Shown: one piece after another, positions 41,821 to 51,180 of the stretch
Position numbering within the stretch: position 1 is the stretch's first letter
How the letters are laid out: each line of letters begins with the position of its first letter
Source: Oleiphilaceae bacterium
GTDB lineage: Bacteria; Pseudomonadota; Gammaproteobacteria; Pseudomonadales; Oleiphilaceae
Direction of reading: 5' to 3'
Assembly (NCBI GenBank): GCA_022447365.1
Contig: JAKVBL010000005.1
Location: 310,001-374,000 of the forward strand
Length of the DNA stretch: 64,000 nucleotides
Program-made: the position numbers and the translations under genes
The notes under the pieces: generated by a model
Told to the model about the DNA's origin: nothing
The model's input: the letters and a program-made list of their open reading frames with translations, nothing else
The model's database searches: none

Positions 41821-44310
41821 CTAGCGACCAGATGTAACCTGCAGAATGGCTTGTCTAAGATTGCCATTTAAGACAAACGTAGAGTCTTCCGCGGCTTTGT
41901 TTATCAACTCGCTGTAATTTAGTTTGCCTGTTTCGTTCTCTTCCAGAATGCCTTTCTCTTTCAATATAGAAATGAAGTTTCTGAACAAGGTTTTATCGAA
42001 GAACTCAGGAGCGTTCAGGCCAAATAGGATAGACATTCTTTCTGCCATTAGCGTACTAAGCTTCTCGAGCTCTTCAGCGTTCATTGAGCCACTTTCTTTG
42101 CGTGTCAGAATAGCAATCACAATATAGTAGCGTTCAAGGGTCGGCATGATGAAGCTCGCTAGAGTCGTTAGTTTTACGAACTCGTTACTGCCGGTATTTG
42201 GCCTGTGAACTTCATCGTCCTTAAGTGTTAATAAACCCTTCTCTGCTAGGAGTTTCAACCAAGCTTCAAATTCTTTGTCGACTTCAGCGCTTTCCCACTG
42301 AATAAATAATTCAGCACGAATATAAGAGTAAACGGAACGGAAGATCCGATGTACTTCGGCTCTGCTCATTGCAGGGTTGTTTTGCGTAATGCAGGCGATT
42401 AACGCCGGAATAGCAAAGAGATGTAGTGTGTTATTGCGATTATAGGTGAGCAAAACGGCGTTGCGATCATTCAATGAAATGATGTCGCCTAGTTCATTGC
42501 TTTGACGGCTTAGTAAGCCCATATCTTCTGTGTATTCGATCCATTCTTCTCCAGTACCTTCGGGGAAGGTGATATATGGAGAGTATGTTTGCTCTTTAAG
42601 TAGTGCTGCGAAAAATGAAGTTAAGTCTGCTAGTTTGTTGGCGTCCATGGCTTGTCGCTGTGTCGATAGCAATACTGTGGCTGTCAACGTGACCGGGTTA
42701 ACCGCGGCTGATGCATTGATGCGTGTTGCGATTTCTTTTGATAGGCCACCTACGACATCGTTAAACCAATCAGGTTTTTGATCGTTAATATTCTCAATGC
42801 TCTTAATATCATCTTTCCAAGATGACTGATTTTGATCTAGGTAGTTCTCTAAAATAATTGGCTCGCCAAAATTCAGAGCGACTTTACCAAATGATTTTCG
42901 TAAGTTCTTGAGAGATTTAAATAGACCGAATACAGATTCTTTTTGCTTTTCCTTGCCACGAAGTTCGCCCATATACGTACTGCCTTCGAGTACTTTCTCG
43001 TAGCCAAAATAAACGGGAATGAAAGCAATGGGTTTTTGCTGGTCTTTCAAGTAGCTAGCAACCGTCATAGCGACCATGCCAGCTTTAGGCTGCAGCGTTC
43101 GTCCAGTTCGGCTTCGACCACCTTCTACGAAATACTCTATTGAGTAGCCGCGTTTGAACATAATATGTATGTACTCGGCAAATACTGCTGCATAGAGCTT
43201 ATTGCCTTTAAAGCTTCTGCGCATAAAGAACGCGCCGCCGCGACGAAGGATGCTGCCTACAACAGGAAGGTTTAGATTGATACCCGCAGCAATGTGGGGA
43301 ACCATAATGCCTTCTCGGAACAACAAAGAAGAAAGAAGTAGGTAGTCAATGTGGCTTCGGTGGCAGGGTACATAGACAACGGCATGGTCTTTAGTGACTT
43401 CTTTTACTGCTTCGACATTTGAGGCGTAAATACCTTTATAGATTTTGTTCCATAAGCGATTAAGAACTCGTTCTAGAAAGTGGATAGTAGAAATCTGCAA
43501 GCTCGCGGCAATTTCATCACCATATTTTAAAGCTTGTTGTTTGAGTTCTTGTTTTGGTTTGCCTGATGCTTCGGACTCTTTTGCTATCGCATCGCGAACG
43601 GTCGGAGTGTCCACGATTGTTTGAACGAGCGTTTGGCGGTGACTAAGGTTAGGCCCAATAACCGTTTGACGCACGCGTCTGAAATGCACACGTAATATAC
43701 GTGCGGCCATGCGCTGAGTTCGTTTTGCATCTTTCTCACTGTCGCCATAAAGCTCTTGCAATGAGATAGGTTTGCTAAATTGCACGTAAGTTCGGCGACC
43801 GTGAAGAAGAATGATAAATAACTGACGAAGAGGGCTCGCAACGGACCAGTTGTCAGTCAAAAGCAATTGAAGCCACGAGCGCTCACGTGTTGGCGCACGG
43901 CCCCAGAAAATTGATACAGGTACAATCTGAACGTCGCTATCATCATCGTCTGCAACGTGCTGTGCTAATTGTTTTAGGCGGCCTGTTACGGTTGGACGTT
44001 GTTTGCGTTTGAAAAGTCGGCCCAAAGGCTCGTAAAGAAAGAAGAATGAGCGACGCACGTCTGAGTTGCCGAGTGCGAGCTTAGTTTGTGATGAGGGAAG
44101 CTTTTGTCTAATCGTTGATTCTTCGAGTACTAGGCGTCCCGAAAATGTGCGGTATTGCAGAACATAAATGACTGGCTTATCTGGGTCTAGTTCTAGCTCA
44201 TCGGCCTCTGCGCCTTTGATATCAACGCGTACCCACAAAAAAAGAATTTTTCTGAAAAACGTAAAGAGAAGGGTAGAAAGTTTGAAAAAACGACTCATAC
44301 GGATCTTCAT
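41821..44310 (-). CDS. plsB: Glycerol-3-phosphate 1-O-acyltransferase
   Basis: An 829-residue inner-membrane-associated enzyme for the first acylation in phospholipid synthesis. The acyltransferase core has HRSHID (HX4D, His317-Asp322), GAFFMRRSF, and the phosphate-binding FVEGGRSRTGRTLQPKAGM. The C-terminal half is the family-specific helical region. The length matches E. coli PlsB. It is a single-gene unit; a 196-base gap separates it from the divergent ABC operon and shows no clear feature. Confidence 0.97.
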   Translation of the reverse strand: MKIRMSRFFKLSTLLFTFFRKILFLWVRVDIKGAEADELELDPDKPVIYVLQYRTFSGRLVLEESTIRQKLPSSQTKLALGNSDVRRSFFFLYEPLGRLFKRKQRPTVTGRLKQLAQHVADDDDSDVQIVPVSIFWGRAPTRERSWLQLLLTDNWSVASPLRQLFIILLHGRRTYVQFSKPISLQELYGDSEKDAKRTQRMAARILRVHFRRVRQTVIGPNLSHRQTLVQTIVDTPTVRDAIAKESEASGKPKQELKQQALKYGDEIAASLQISTIHFLERVLNRLWNKIYKGIYASNVEAVKEVTKDHAVVYVPCHRSHIDYLLLSSLLFREGIMVPHIAAGINLNLPVVGSILRRGGAFFMRRSFKGNKLYAAVFAEYIHIMFKRGYSIEYFVEGGRSRTGRTLQPKAGMVAMTVASYLKDQQKPIAFIPVYFGYEKVLEGSTYMGELRGKEKQKESVFGLFKSLKNLRKSFGKVALNFGEPIILENYLDQNQSSWKDDIKSIENINDQKPDWFNDVVGGLSKEIATRINASAAVNPVTLTATVLLSTQRQAMDANKLADLTSFFAALLKEQTYSPYITFPEGTGEEWIEYTEDMGLLSRQSNELGDIISLNDRNAVLLTYNRNNTLHLFAIPALIACITQNNPAMSRAEVHRIFRSVYSYIRAELFIQWESAEVDKEFEAWLKLLAEKGLLTLKDDEVHRPNTGSNEFVKLTTLASFIMPTLERYYIVIAILTRKESGSMNAEELEKLSTLMAERMSILFGLNAPEFFDKTLFRNFISILKEKGILEENETGKLNYSELINKAAEDSTFVLNGNLRQAILQVTSGR

Positions 44311-44533
44311 CCATTAAAAAAGTAGCGCATAGTGTAAGGCTTGGTTTTGTCTGGCGTAAAGCTTAAATGTTAGTGAATTACTTTGAATAAATATTACAAA
44401 CATGACCATGTAGAAATGTTGGCAGTGATAACTTGAAGTGCCCTTCGTCGACTCTATATCCTTGCGTGTGGCTCATAGAATCGTTTAGAGCCTTCTTTCA
44501 TAATTAATGACCCAGTTAGAGACGAATAACAAC

Positions 44534-45463
44534 ATGATTACGGTTGATAAACTCACTAAGCAATTTGGTGATTTTTTTGCGGTAAATGGACTGACATTTA
44601 CCGTTGAACCAGGTGAAATACTCGGTTTTCTTGGCCCTAATGGCGCAGGTAAATCGACAACGATGAAAATGCTGACGGGGTTTTTACAGCCCAGCTCAGG
44701 CTCTGTATCGGTAATGGGATTTGATGTGCTGAAGACGCCCGTTGAGGCCAAACGTTTGATTGGCTATCTCCCTGAGGGTGCGCCGGCTTATGCTGATATG
44801 ACTGTGCTTGATTCCTTAAGATTTGTCGGGAAAGTTAGAGGTTTTTCTGGGTCTGATCTCAATACGCGTATTCAAGAAACTGTTGATAAAGTCGCTCTGA
44901 ATAGTGTGCTGAATAAACGTGTTGAAACTCTTTCCAAAGGTTTTCAACGTCGCTTAGGTTTGGCGCAAGCGATTCTTCATGATCCTCAGGTTTTGATTTT
45001 AGATGAGCCTACAGATGGTCTTGATCCGAACCAAAAGCATCAAGTGCGAGAGCTCATACAGAACTTATCTAAAGATAAAATTGTCATCGTTTCCACGCAT
45101 ATTCTTGAAGAGGTGAGCGCGGTTTGTACGCGTGCAATGATTCTCTCTGATGGGGCAATTAAGTTTGATGGCACGCCTGAGGATTTGGCGGCCAAATCGG
45201 TTTATCACAATAGTATTCATGTGCACGTTGCTGAAAGACATTCGGAACTAAAAGCTAAGTTGATTCAATTGCCTCGCGTTTCAAAGGTGAACGAACTTTC
45301 TGAAGGTGCGTTACAGGTGCTGTCTGAAAATAAAGATTCAATTTTGTCGGACGTGAATGCCGTCTTGCATAGCGGTTCTTACCAGATCGATGAGCTGCAT
45401 GTTGAGCAAGGCAAGCTAGATGATGTGTTTCGTACAATGACTTCAAAGGAGGTGAACTCATGA
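44534..45463 (+). CDS. ABC transporter ATP-binding protein (GldA-like)
   Basis: A 309-residue ATPase with Walker A GPNGAGKST (34-42), the signature LSKGFQRRLGLAQ, Walker B VLILDEPTDGLDP and a C-terminal extension of about 90 residues. It resembles the GldA branch of the ABC-2 exporters, known from gliding bacteria but present as a gldAFG-like trio in many non-gliding proteobacteria. ATG 44534 gives the usual start (MITVDKLTKQFG); an upstream in-frame ATG at 44507 cannot be excluded. It overlaps the permease gene by four bases. Confidence 0.9.
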   Translation: MITVDKLTKQFGDFFAVNGLTFTVEPGEILGFLGPNGAGKSTTMKMLTGFLQPSSGSVSVMGFDVLKTPVEAKRLIGYLPEGAPAYADMTVLDSLRFVGKVRGFSGSDLNTRIQETVDKVALNSVLNKRVETLSKGFQRRLGLAQAILHDPQVLILDEPTDGLDPNQKHQVRELIQNLSKDKIVIVSTHILEEVSAVCTRAMILSDGAIKFDGTPEDLAAKSVYHNSIHVHVAERHSELKAKLIQLPRVSKVNELSEGALQVLSENKDSILSDVNAVLHSGSYQIDELHVEQGKLDDVFRTMTSKEVNS

Positions 45464-46194
45464 ACGCCTTAAAAGTAGTGTTGGGGCGTGAATTGTCGAG
45501 TTATTTTGCAACGCCGGTAGCCTATATATTTCTCGTTATCTTTTTAATGTTGTCGGGTGTATTTACTTTTTACATTGGTCAATTCTTTGAACGCGGTCAG
45601 GCAGACTTAGTCGCTTTCTTTAACTTTGTACCTTGGTTGTATTTGGTTCTTATTCCCGCTGTCACCATGCGCTTATGGTCTGAAGAACGACGTAGCGGAA
45701 CAATTGAATTGTTGATGACCTTGCCGCTTGCTACGTGGCAAGTTGTTCTAGGTAAATTTCTCGCAGCTTGGCTGTTTGTTGGTCTAGCACTGGTGCTAAC
45801 TTTTCCTCTTTGGATTACGGTTAACTATCTTGGGAGCCCAGATAATGGTGTTATTCTTGGTGCCTATATTGGTGCTTGGCTTATGTCGGGTGGCTTTTTA
45901 GCTGTGGGCTCATGTCTTTCAGCGCTTAGCAAGAATCAAATTGTCGCCTTTATTCTCACACTTGTAGTGAGCTTTGTTCTCGTTGTGACTGGATTTCCAA
46001 TCGTGCAAGACGCTTTTTCAGGTTGGGCACCGTTATGGCTAATTGATGCGGTGGCGAACTTGAGCTTTCTAACCCACTTTACCGCGATCTCTCGTGGCGT
46101 AATTGACGTCAGAGATCTTGTGTATTTTGCTGCCATGATAGGTATATGGCTATACGCAACATCACTCGTTGTTGACTTGAAGAAAGCAGATTAA
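45460..46194 (+). CDS. ABC-2 type transporter permease (GldF-like)
   Basis: A 244-residue membrane protein with six helices. It has LGRELSSYFATPVAYIFLVIF at the start, and TMRLWSEERRSGTIELLMTLPL, the ABC-2 cytoplasmic coupling segment. It pairs with the ATPase upstream and the GldG-like protein downstream (10 bases away). The substrate is not known for the non-gliding versions of this system. Confidence 0.9.
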   Translation: MNALKVVLGRELSSYFATPVAYIFLVIFLMLSGVFTFYIGQFFERGQADLVAFFNFVPWLYLVLIPAVTMRLWSEERRSGTIELLMTLPLATWQVVLGKFLAAWLFVGLALVLTFPLWITVNYLGSPDNGVILGAYIGAWLMSGGFLAVGSCLSALSKNQIVAFILTLVVSFVLVVTGFPIVQDAFSGWAPLWLIDAVANLSFLTHFTAISRGVIDVRDLVYFAAMIGIWLYATSLVVDLKKAD

Positions 46195-46204
46195 GGAGGC
46201 CGCC

Positions 46205-48067
46205 ATGAATAGTTCAATTATTTTAAAACTCGTTTCTGCGTTCGTAGCGCTCTTCTTAATCATTCTTTTGTCTTCTAATTTGCTCAGTGGTGTGCGACTT
46301 GATTTGTCAGAGGGAGGTTTGTATTCCTTATCTGACGGCACAGAGTCAATACTCGAAAACCTAGAGTCTGATGTGACGATCGATTACTACTTTTCTGAGC
46401 AAGCTACATCTCAATTACCAGCGCTAAGAACCTATGCTAAGCGTGTTGAAGAGTTGTTGACTGAATACGAGTCAAAGAGCAACGGAAAGCTAAGTATTAA
46501 CAAGATTGATCCCGCGCCATTTTCCGAACAAGAGGATGAGGCGGCTTTAGCCGGTTTGCAAAGCGTTCCGGGTGGCGCACGTGGCGATGAAATTTACTTT
46601 GGCTTAGTCGCTAAAAACGCCGCGGGTCGAGAAGAAGTGGTTCCGTTTATCCAACCTGATAAAGAGGCATTCCTTGAGTACGACCTAACGCGTCTAATTT
46701 CCGCTTTATCACGCGAAACTTTACCCAAGATCGGCATTTATTCGGGGGCTGATATTCGTGGTGGGTTTGATGTAATGTCCCGTCAACAAACGCCTGAGTG
46801 GGCTGCATTGCAGTTCATCAATGATAATTTCGATCTGGAGTGGATTGAGGATGATGCCGACGCGATCGAAGGTGTTGATATGCTGCTGCTTATCGCTCCC
46901 CAAGATTTATCCCAACGCTTGCAGCTAGCGATTGATCAATATGCTTTGTCTGGTGGTAAGGTGATGGTTTTTGTTGACCCTTACATTGAAACAATGGCGA
47001 TGATGAACGGAATGGCAACTGTTCAGAGCTCCAATATTTCAGCCTTGTTCGAGTCATGGGGCGTTGCATTTGATGAATCACAATTTATCACTGATTTCGA
47101 AAACTCAATGGTCGTGTCGCTAGGGCAAGGTGGCCAGCCAACTCGACATTTAGGGCTTTTGAGCCTTGGTCCTAATGCACTATCGCAAGATGATGTTGTT
47201 ATGTTTGGGCTGGAAAGTATTAATCTTTCTTCAGTCGGTGCGATGAGTGCGGCGGAAGGTGCGAGTACGGTGTTTACTCCTGTTATTCAAAGTTCTGCAC
47301 AAAGTGCTTTGGCAGATGTGAATGTGTTGACGACCTTGAATGATCCTTCGACCTTGATGAATGACTTTGTTCCGACTGAACAGCGCTATACCATCGCGGC
47401 AAGAGTAGGTGGTCCTGCAGAATCTGCATTTCCTGATGGGATTACTGTTTCTGAAGAGTTGGCCGATGGAGAGGGTAGCGTAGACCTTAAGTTAGAGCCA
47501 TCTGTACTGAGTTCTGAAAATGTCAATATCATGATTGTCGCAGATAGTGATGTGCTCAGTGATCGCTTATGGGTGCAAGTGCAGAATTTCTTTGGACAAC
47601 AAATTATTAGCCCTTGGGCTGACAATGGTAGCTTGCTGTTGAATTCAGTCGAGAACTTGTCGGGCCAGTCAGAGCTGATTTCTATTCGGGGTCAAGGTCG
47701 ATATAGCCGTCCGTTTGAGCGCGTTGAGGCCTTGCAACGAGATGCTGAAGAGCGATTCTTGGCGCAACAAGAAGCCTTAGAGGCGCAATTAATTGCCACG
47801 GAAGAGCAAATGTTTGAGCTTGAGCAAATGCGTGATGGCGGTGACGTGGTGTCTCTGACAGAAGAGCAGAATAAAGCTTTACTTCGCTTCCAAGAAGAGA
47901 AGTTAAAAATTCGCAAGCAGCTGCGAGACGTTCAACATCAGCTAGATCAAGATATTGATGCGCTAGGTACAAAATTGAAGTTAATTAACATCTTCTTAGT
48001 ACCTGTATTGATCTGCTTTTTTGCTTTAATGCTAGGCTTTCGTCAGCGTCGAATTGCAAATGCTTAA
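46205..48067 (+). CDS. GldG-like ABC transporter auxiliary protein
   Basis: A 620-residue protein anchored by one helix at each end (about 8-28 and 595-613). The large periplasmic part has the ABC-transporter auxiliary domain (DLTRLISALSRETLPKIGIY; MLLLIAPQDLSQRLQLAIDQ; GGKVMVFVDPYIE) and a Glu/Gln-rich coiled coil before the last helix. It is the third gene of the gldAFG-like trio. In many gammaproteobacteria a DUF4340 gene follows; here murI follows instead after eight bases. Confidence 0.87.
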   Translation: MNSSIILKLVSAFVALFLIILLSSNLLSGVRLDLSEGGLYSLSDGTESILENLESDVTIDYYFSEQATSQLPALRTYAKRVEELLTEYESKSNGKLSINKIDPAPFSEQEDEAALAGLQSVPGGARGDEIYFGLVAKNAAGREEVVPFIQPDKEAFLEYDLTRLISALSRETLPKIGIYSGADIRGGFDVMSRQQTPEWAALQFINDNFDLEWIEDDADAIEGVDMLLLIAPQDLSQRLQLAIDQYALSGGKVMVFVDPYIETMAMMNGMATVQSSNISALFESWGVAFDESQFITDFENSMVVSLGQGGQPTRHLGLLSLGPNALSQDDVVMFGLESINLSSVGAMSAAEGASTVFTPVIQSSAQSALADVNVLTTLNDPSTLMNDFVPTEQRYTIAARVGGPAESAFPDGITVSEELADGEGSVDLKLEPSVLSSENVNIMIVADSDVLSDRLWVQVQNFFGQQIISPWADNGSLLLNSVENLSGQSELISIRGQGRYSRPFERVEALQRDAEERFLAQQEALEAQLIATEEQMFELEQMRDGGDVVSLTEEQNKALLRFQEEKLKIRKQLRDVQHQLDQDIDALGTKLKLINIFLVPVLICFFALMLGFRQRRIANA

Positions 48068-48075
48068 GGATTAAT

Positions 48076-48867
48076 GTGGCGAATATACTAGTTCTAGATT
48101 CTGGGGTAGGAGGGCTGTCGATATGCCAAGCTCTTCTGTCTCAACTAGAGGGTGTTCAGATTAGATATGTCGCTGATGACGCCTGCTTTCCCTATGGGGT
48201 TAAAGGCGAGGCCTTTTTAATTGAGCGTTTGTCGCAGTTAATAAAGTTCAGTGAGCAACGTTTCGAATTTGATTTGATCGTTATTGCCTGTAACACCGCA
48301 AGCACGCTGGTGCTTCCAGCTTTACGGTCTTTGGTTAAAATTCCTGTGATCGGTGTCGTGCCAGCCATTAAGCCGGCGTCGGCCCTAACTCAAACAAAAA
48401 AAATTGCATTACTCGCAACGCCAGGCACTGTTTCCCGTCCTTACACTCAACAGTTAATAGATGACTTTGCGAGCGATTGTGAAGTTGTCCGTGTCGGTTC
48501 CAGAGTTCTTGTGGATCAGGCAGAGCGCTTGTTGAACGGATTGGTCTTGGATATCGATGCAATAGAACGAGAGTTAAAAGAAATCATTGCGGATGATCAG
48601 GTTGATACTGTAGTTCTGGGTTGTACGCACTTTCCTTTATTAAAGGATGTGATAGCCCGGTTTTTGCCAGGAAAGGGCTTTGTCGATTCAGCGCAAGCAA
48701 TTGCGCGTAGGGCTGAGTCTTTGTTGGTTGATTTGCCACATAAGGCATCAAATGACGATAAGCACTTTGTTATGTTCACGGGTGCAGTACCAGAAAATAA
48801 GGTGTTTGAATCTTCCTTAAAGAGACTCGGAATGAGCCATGCTGTTTTGAGTAAGTTTGATATTTAG
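48076..48867 (+). CDS. murI: Glutamate racemase
   Basis: A 263-residue enzyme that supplies D-glutamate for peptidoglycan. Two catalytic cysteines are present: Cys72 in IACNTAS and Cys183 in LGCTHFPLL. The N-terminal Asp8 of DSGVGGLS is intact. It starts at GTG 48076, with AAGGA eight bases upstream, eight bases after the GldG-like gene, so it may share that transcript. It ends at a strong terminator. Confidence 0.95.
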   Translation: MANILVLDSGVGGLSICQALLSQLEGVQIRYVADDACFPYGVKGEAFLIERLSQLIKFSEQRFEFDLIVIACNTASTLVLPALRSLVKIPVIGVVPAIKPASALTQTKKIALLATPGTVSRPYTQQLIDDFASDCEVVRVGSRVLVDQAERLLNGLVLDIDAIERELKEIIADDQVDTVVLGCTHFPLLKDVIARFLPGKGFVDSAQAIARRAESLLVDLPHKASNDDKHFVMFTGAVPENKVFESSLKRLGMSHAVLSKFDI

Positions 48868-48880
48868 AGCGGGACATCGA

Positions 48881-48915
48881 AAACAAAAAGCGGCTATTGA
48901 GCCGCTTTTTTGTTT
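48881..48915. terminator. Bidirectional terminator between murI and the GGDEF/EAL gene
   Basis: A stem AAACAAAAAGCGGCT pairs with AGCCGCTTTTTTGTTT (one extra T), giving A- and T-rich flanks on both strands between convergent genes. Confidence 0.9.
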
Positions 48916-48936
48916 GTAAGGTGAATGCTTAAAGCT

Positions 48937-51093
48937 CTAGGCAATTTTCGCGTGAGGGCTCTCGAGTCGACTAAGTATCACTTCACCAGGTTCTGCTCTT
49001 CCGAAATAGAAACCTTGAAGTTCTTGGCAACCTAAATCTTTCAAATATTGAAGTTGTACTTCGGTTTCTACGCCTTCAGCGACGATATTGAGCTTCAAGC
49101 CGTGAGCCATATTGATGATGGCGTTAACAATACAGGCATCGCCCATTGTCTCTTCAATGTCTTTTACAAAGCTTTGATCAACCTTAAGTGTGTGGATTGG
49201 CAACTTACGCAAGTAATTGAGGGATGAATATCCAGTGCCAAAGTCATCGATCGCAATGGTTACTCCGTGCTCAGATAAGCGATTGAGCTTTTTGGTCATC
49301 TGATCAAGGTCATTCATGATCGCGTTTTCGGTAATCTCAACTTCTAGGTTTGTTGCAGGGAAGTTGTTTCTTTCAAGTGTCTCGAGCAAATGATCTACAA
49401 ATCGCGGGTGCTCGACCTGCAAGGGTGAGAAGTTAACCGAAAGGCGAATGTTTGGGTGTCCGTTATTGATCCAGCCTTGTACTTCTTGGCATGCAGAATT
49501 TAATACCCACTCACTAATGTCCGTGAGTAGCTTTGTTTCTTCTGCCAAAGGCAAGAACTCACCCGGGAATACCAAACCGCGAGTAGGGTGTTGCCAGCGC
49601 ACTAGCGCTTCTACACCAATAACATCGTTCGTTTTTGCATTAATCTGTGGTTGGTAGAATACCTTGAATTCGTTGTTTTCTAATGCTCTGCGAATCTCTC
49701 GTTCGAGCTTAATGCGGTTTGAATCAGCTACTTCCATTGAAGGGCTAAAGAACTGGTAACCGTCTTTCCCGCGCGATTTCACGTGGTACATCGCTACATC
49801 GGCATTTTGAATCAATTGATCTACTGTGTCGCCAGCTGTCGGGAACATAGAAATGCCGATACTAACGCCAACGAATACTTCGTGTTCGCCCAGAATAAAT
49901 GGTTCTTTAAGGGTGTTAATGACTTTCTTAGCGATAATGCGAGCATCTTCAGCGCTATTAATATTTGGTAGTAATAGCGTAAATTCGTCTCCGCCAAACC
50001 GTGAAAGGGTGTCGCATTTACGAATAACGTTATCCAGTCGCATTGCTACGGCTTGCAGTAGACGGTCACCCATTGCATGGCCGAGCGAGTCATTAATCAC
50101 TTTGAATCGATCAAGATCGAGGAACATGACCGCTACTTGGTTGTCATTGCGTTTAGCTTGCGCCATGGCAAGGTTGAGTCGATCTTTAAATAGTGAGCGA
50201 TTTGGTAAGCGTGTTAGCAGGTCATGATATGCCTGAAAGTTAATAAATTCTTCGGCTTCTTTTCTTTCTGTTATGTCGCGCGCCGTGCCATAAGTGCCGA
50301 CAACCTGCAGAGACTCTTCGCCATTGATTTTCACTTTTCTCTCAATAGGGAAGAAGGTAATTTCAAAGTGACGTGAAGCGTGCTCGTTCTTTTTCACTTT
50401 CAGGCGAAGTTCAGAACTCCAAGCGCCATCTCTTTTTTTGCCGTGTTCCGTGAAGATGTAGTTGGCTCGGTCGATATCTTCGGCTTCAATAATAGTTTCG
50501 TAGCTTTTGCCCAATAAATCCTGTTTGCTGTAGCCAAGCAGTGTTTCAACTTTGCGGTTAAGGAAGGTGAAACGACCTTGGCGATCAAGCATAAATACAA
50601 CGTCAGGTGAGCTATTGACGATGTAACGATGCAATTCTTCTGACTTTTGCAAGCGTGCCTGCATTTGGTGGTGAGCTTTCTCAAGCATAACTTTTTGCAG
50701 GCAATTTCGTGTTGTATTGATCAGTTCTGCAGAATCGTAAGGCTTGCGGAGGTAGTCATATGCGCCGCGGCGGAGGGCTTTACTGACGGCTGTGAATGAC
50801 GATTCGCCACTAACGACGATAATGGCTGGATCCATGTTGTTTTCAGCAACAAAATCCATGACCTGATGACCGTCAATGTCGGGCATGTTTAAGTCGAGCA
50901 ACACTAAGTCGAAGCTATCTTGTTTCAAGGCTTCGCATGCATTTAAGCCGCCCAAGGCTGTCGTGACATCAAAGCCTTGTGCAACGAGGAGTGCCTCCAA
51001 GCTTGTTAGCAGACGATACTCATCATCTACTACAAGTATTTTTGCCTGTTCAATATCCAGGTTTGCCACCTGTTTCGACTTTATGATTTTCAT
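48937..51093 (-). CDS. Response regulator with REC-PAS-GGDEF-EAL domains
   Basis: A 718-residue c-di-GMP signalling protein. The receiver domain (18-135) has VVDDE and the phospho-acceptor Asp67 in LVLLDLNMPD. A PAS domain covers about 150-275. The GGDEF domain has an intact RFGGDEF (367-371) and the inhibitory site RKCD (358-361) five residues before it. The EAL domain has GVEALVRWQHP (EAL 495-497), EITENAIMND and DDFGTGYSSLNYLRKLP, with all main catalytic residues. It may therefore both make and degrade c-di-GMP. It follows the HDOD histidine kinase gene by 87 bases, a likely cognate pair. Confidence 0.93.
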   Translation of the reverse strand: MKIIKSKQVANLDIEQAKILVVDDEYRLLTSLEALLVAQGFDVTTALGGLNACEALKQDSFDLVLLDLNMPDIDGHQVMDFVAENNMDPAIIVVSGESSFTAVSKALRRGAYDYLRKPYDSAELINTTRNCLQKVMLEKAHHQMQARLQKSEELHRYIVNSSPDVVFMLDRQGRFTFLNRKVETLLGYSKQDLLGKSYETIIEAEDIDRANYIFTEHGKKRDGAWSSELRLKVKKNEHASRHFEITFFPIERKVKINGEESLQVVGTYGTARDITERKEAEEFINFQAYHDLLTRLPNRSLFKDRLNLAMAQAKRNDNQVAVMFLDLDRFKVINDSLGHAMGDRLLQAVAMRLDNVIRKCDTLSRFGGDEFTLLLPNINSAEDARIIAKKVINTLKEPFILGEHEVFVGVSIGISMFPTAGDTVDQLIQNADVAMYHVKSRGKDGYQFFSPSMEVADSNRIKLEREIRRALENNEFKVFYQPQINAKTNDVIGVEALVRWQHPTRGLVFPGEFLPLAEETKLLTDISEWVLNSACQEVQGWINNGHPNIRLSVNFSPLQVEHPRFVDHLLETLERNNFPATNLEVEITENAIMNDLDQMTKKLNRLSEHGVTIAIDDFGTGYSSLNYLRKLPIHTLKVDQSFVKDIEETMGDACIVNAIINMAHGLKLNIVAEGVETEVQLQYLKDLGCQELQGFYFGRAEPGEVILSRLESPHAKIA

Positions 51094-51180
51094 TCTAGTT
51101 GTTAACCGCTCGCACTATAGTAGTTTGTAAAGTGGAACTATCCAGTTCTACCGCTTCCTATTTAAGCGGTTTGAATTTAT

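Noticed and set aside
44507..44533. Upstream ATG for the GldA-like ATPase
   Set aside because: It adds nine residues before the family start and has no clear ribosome site. It remains possible, as the downstream ATG also lacks a strong one.
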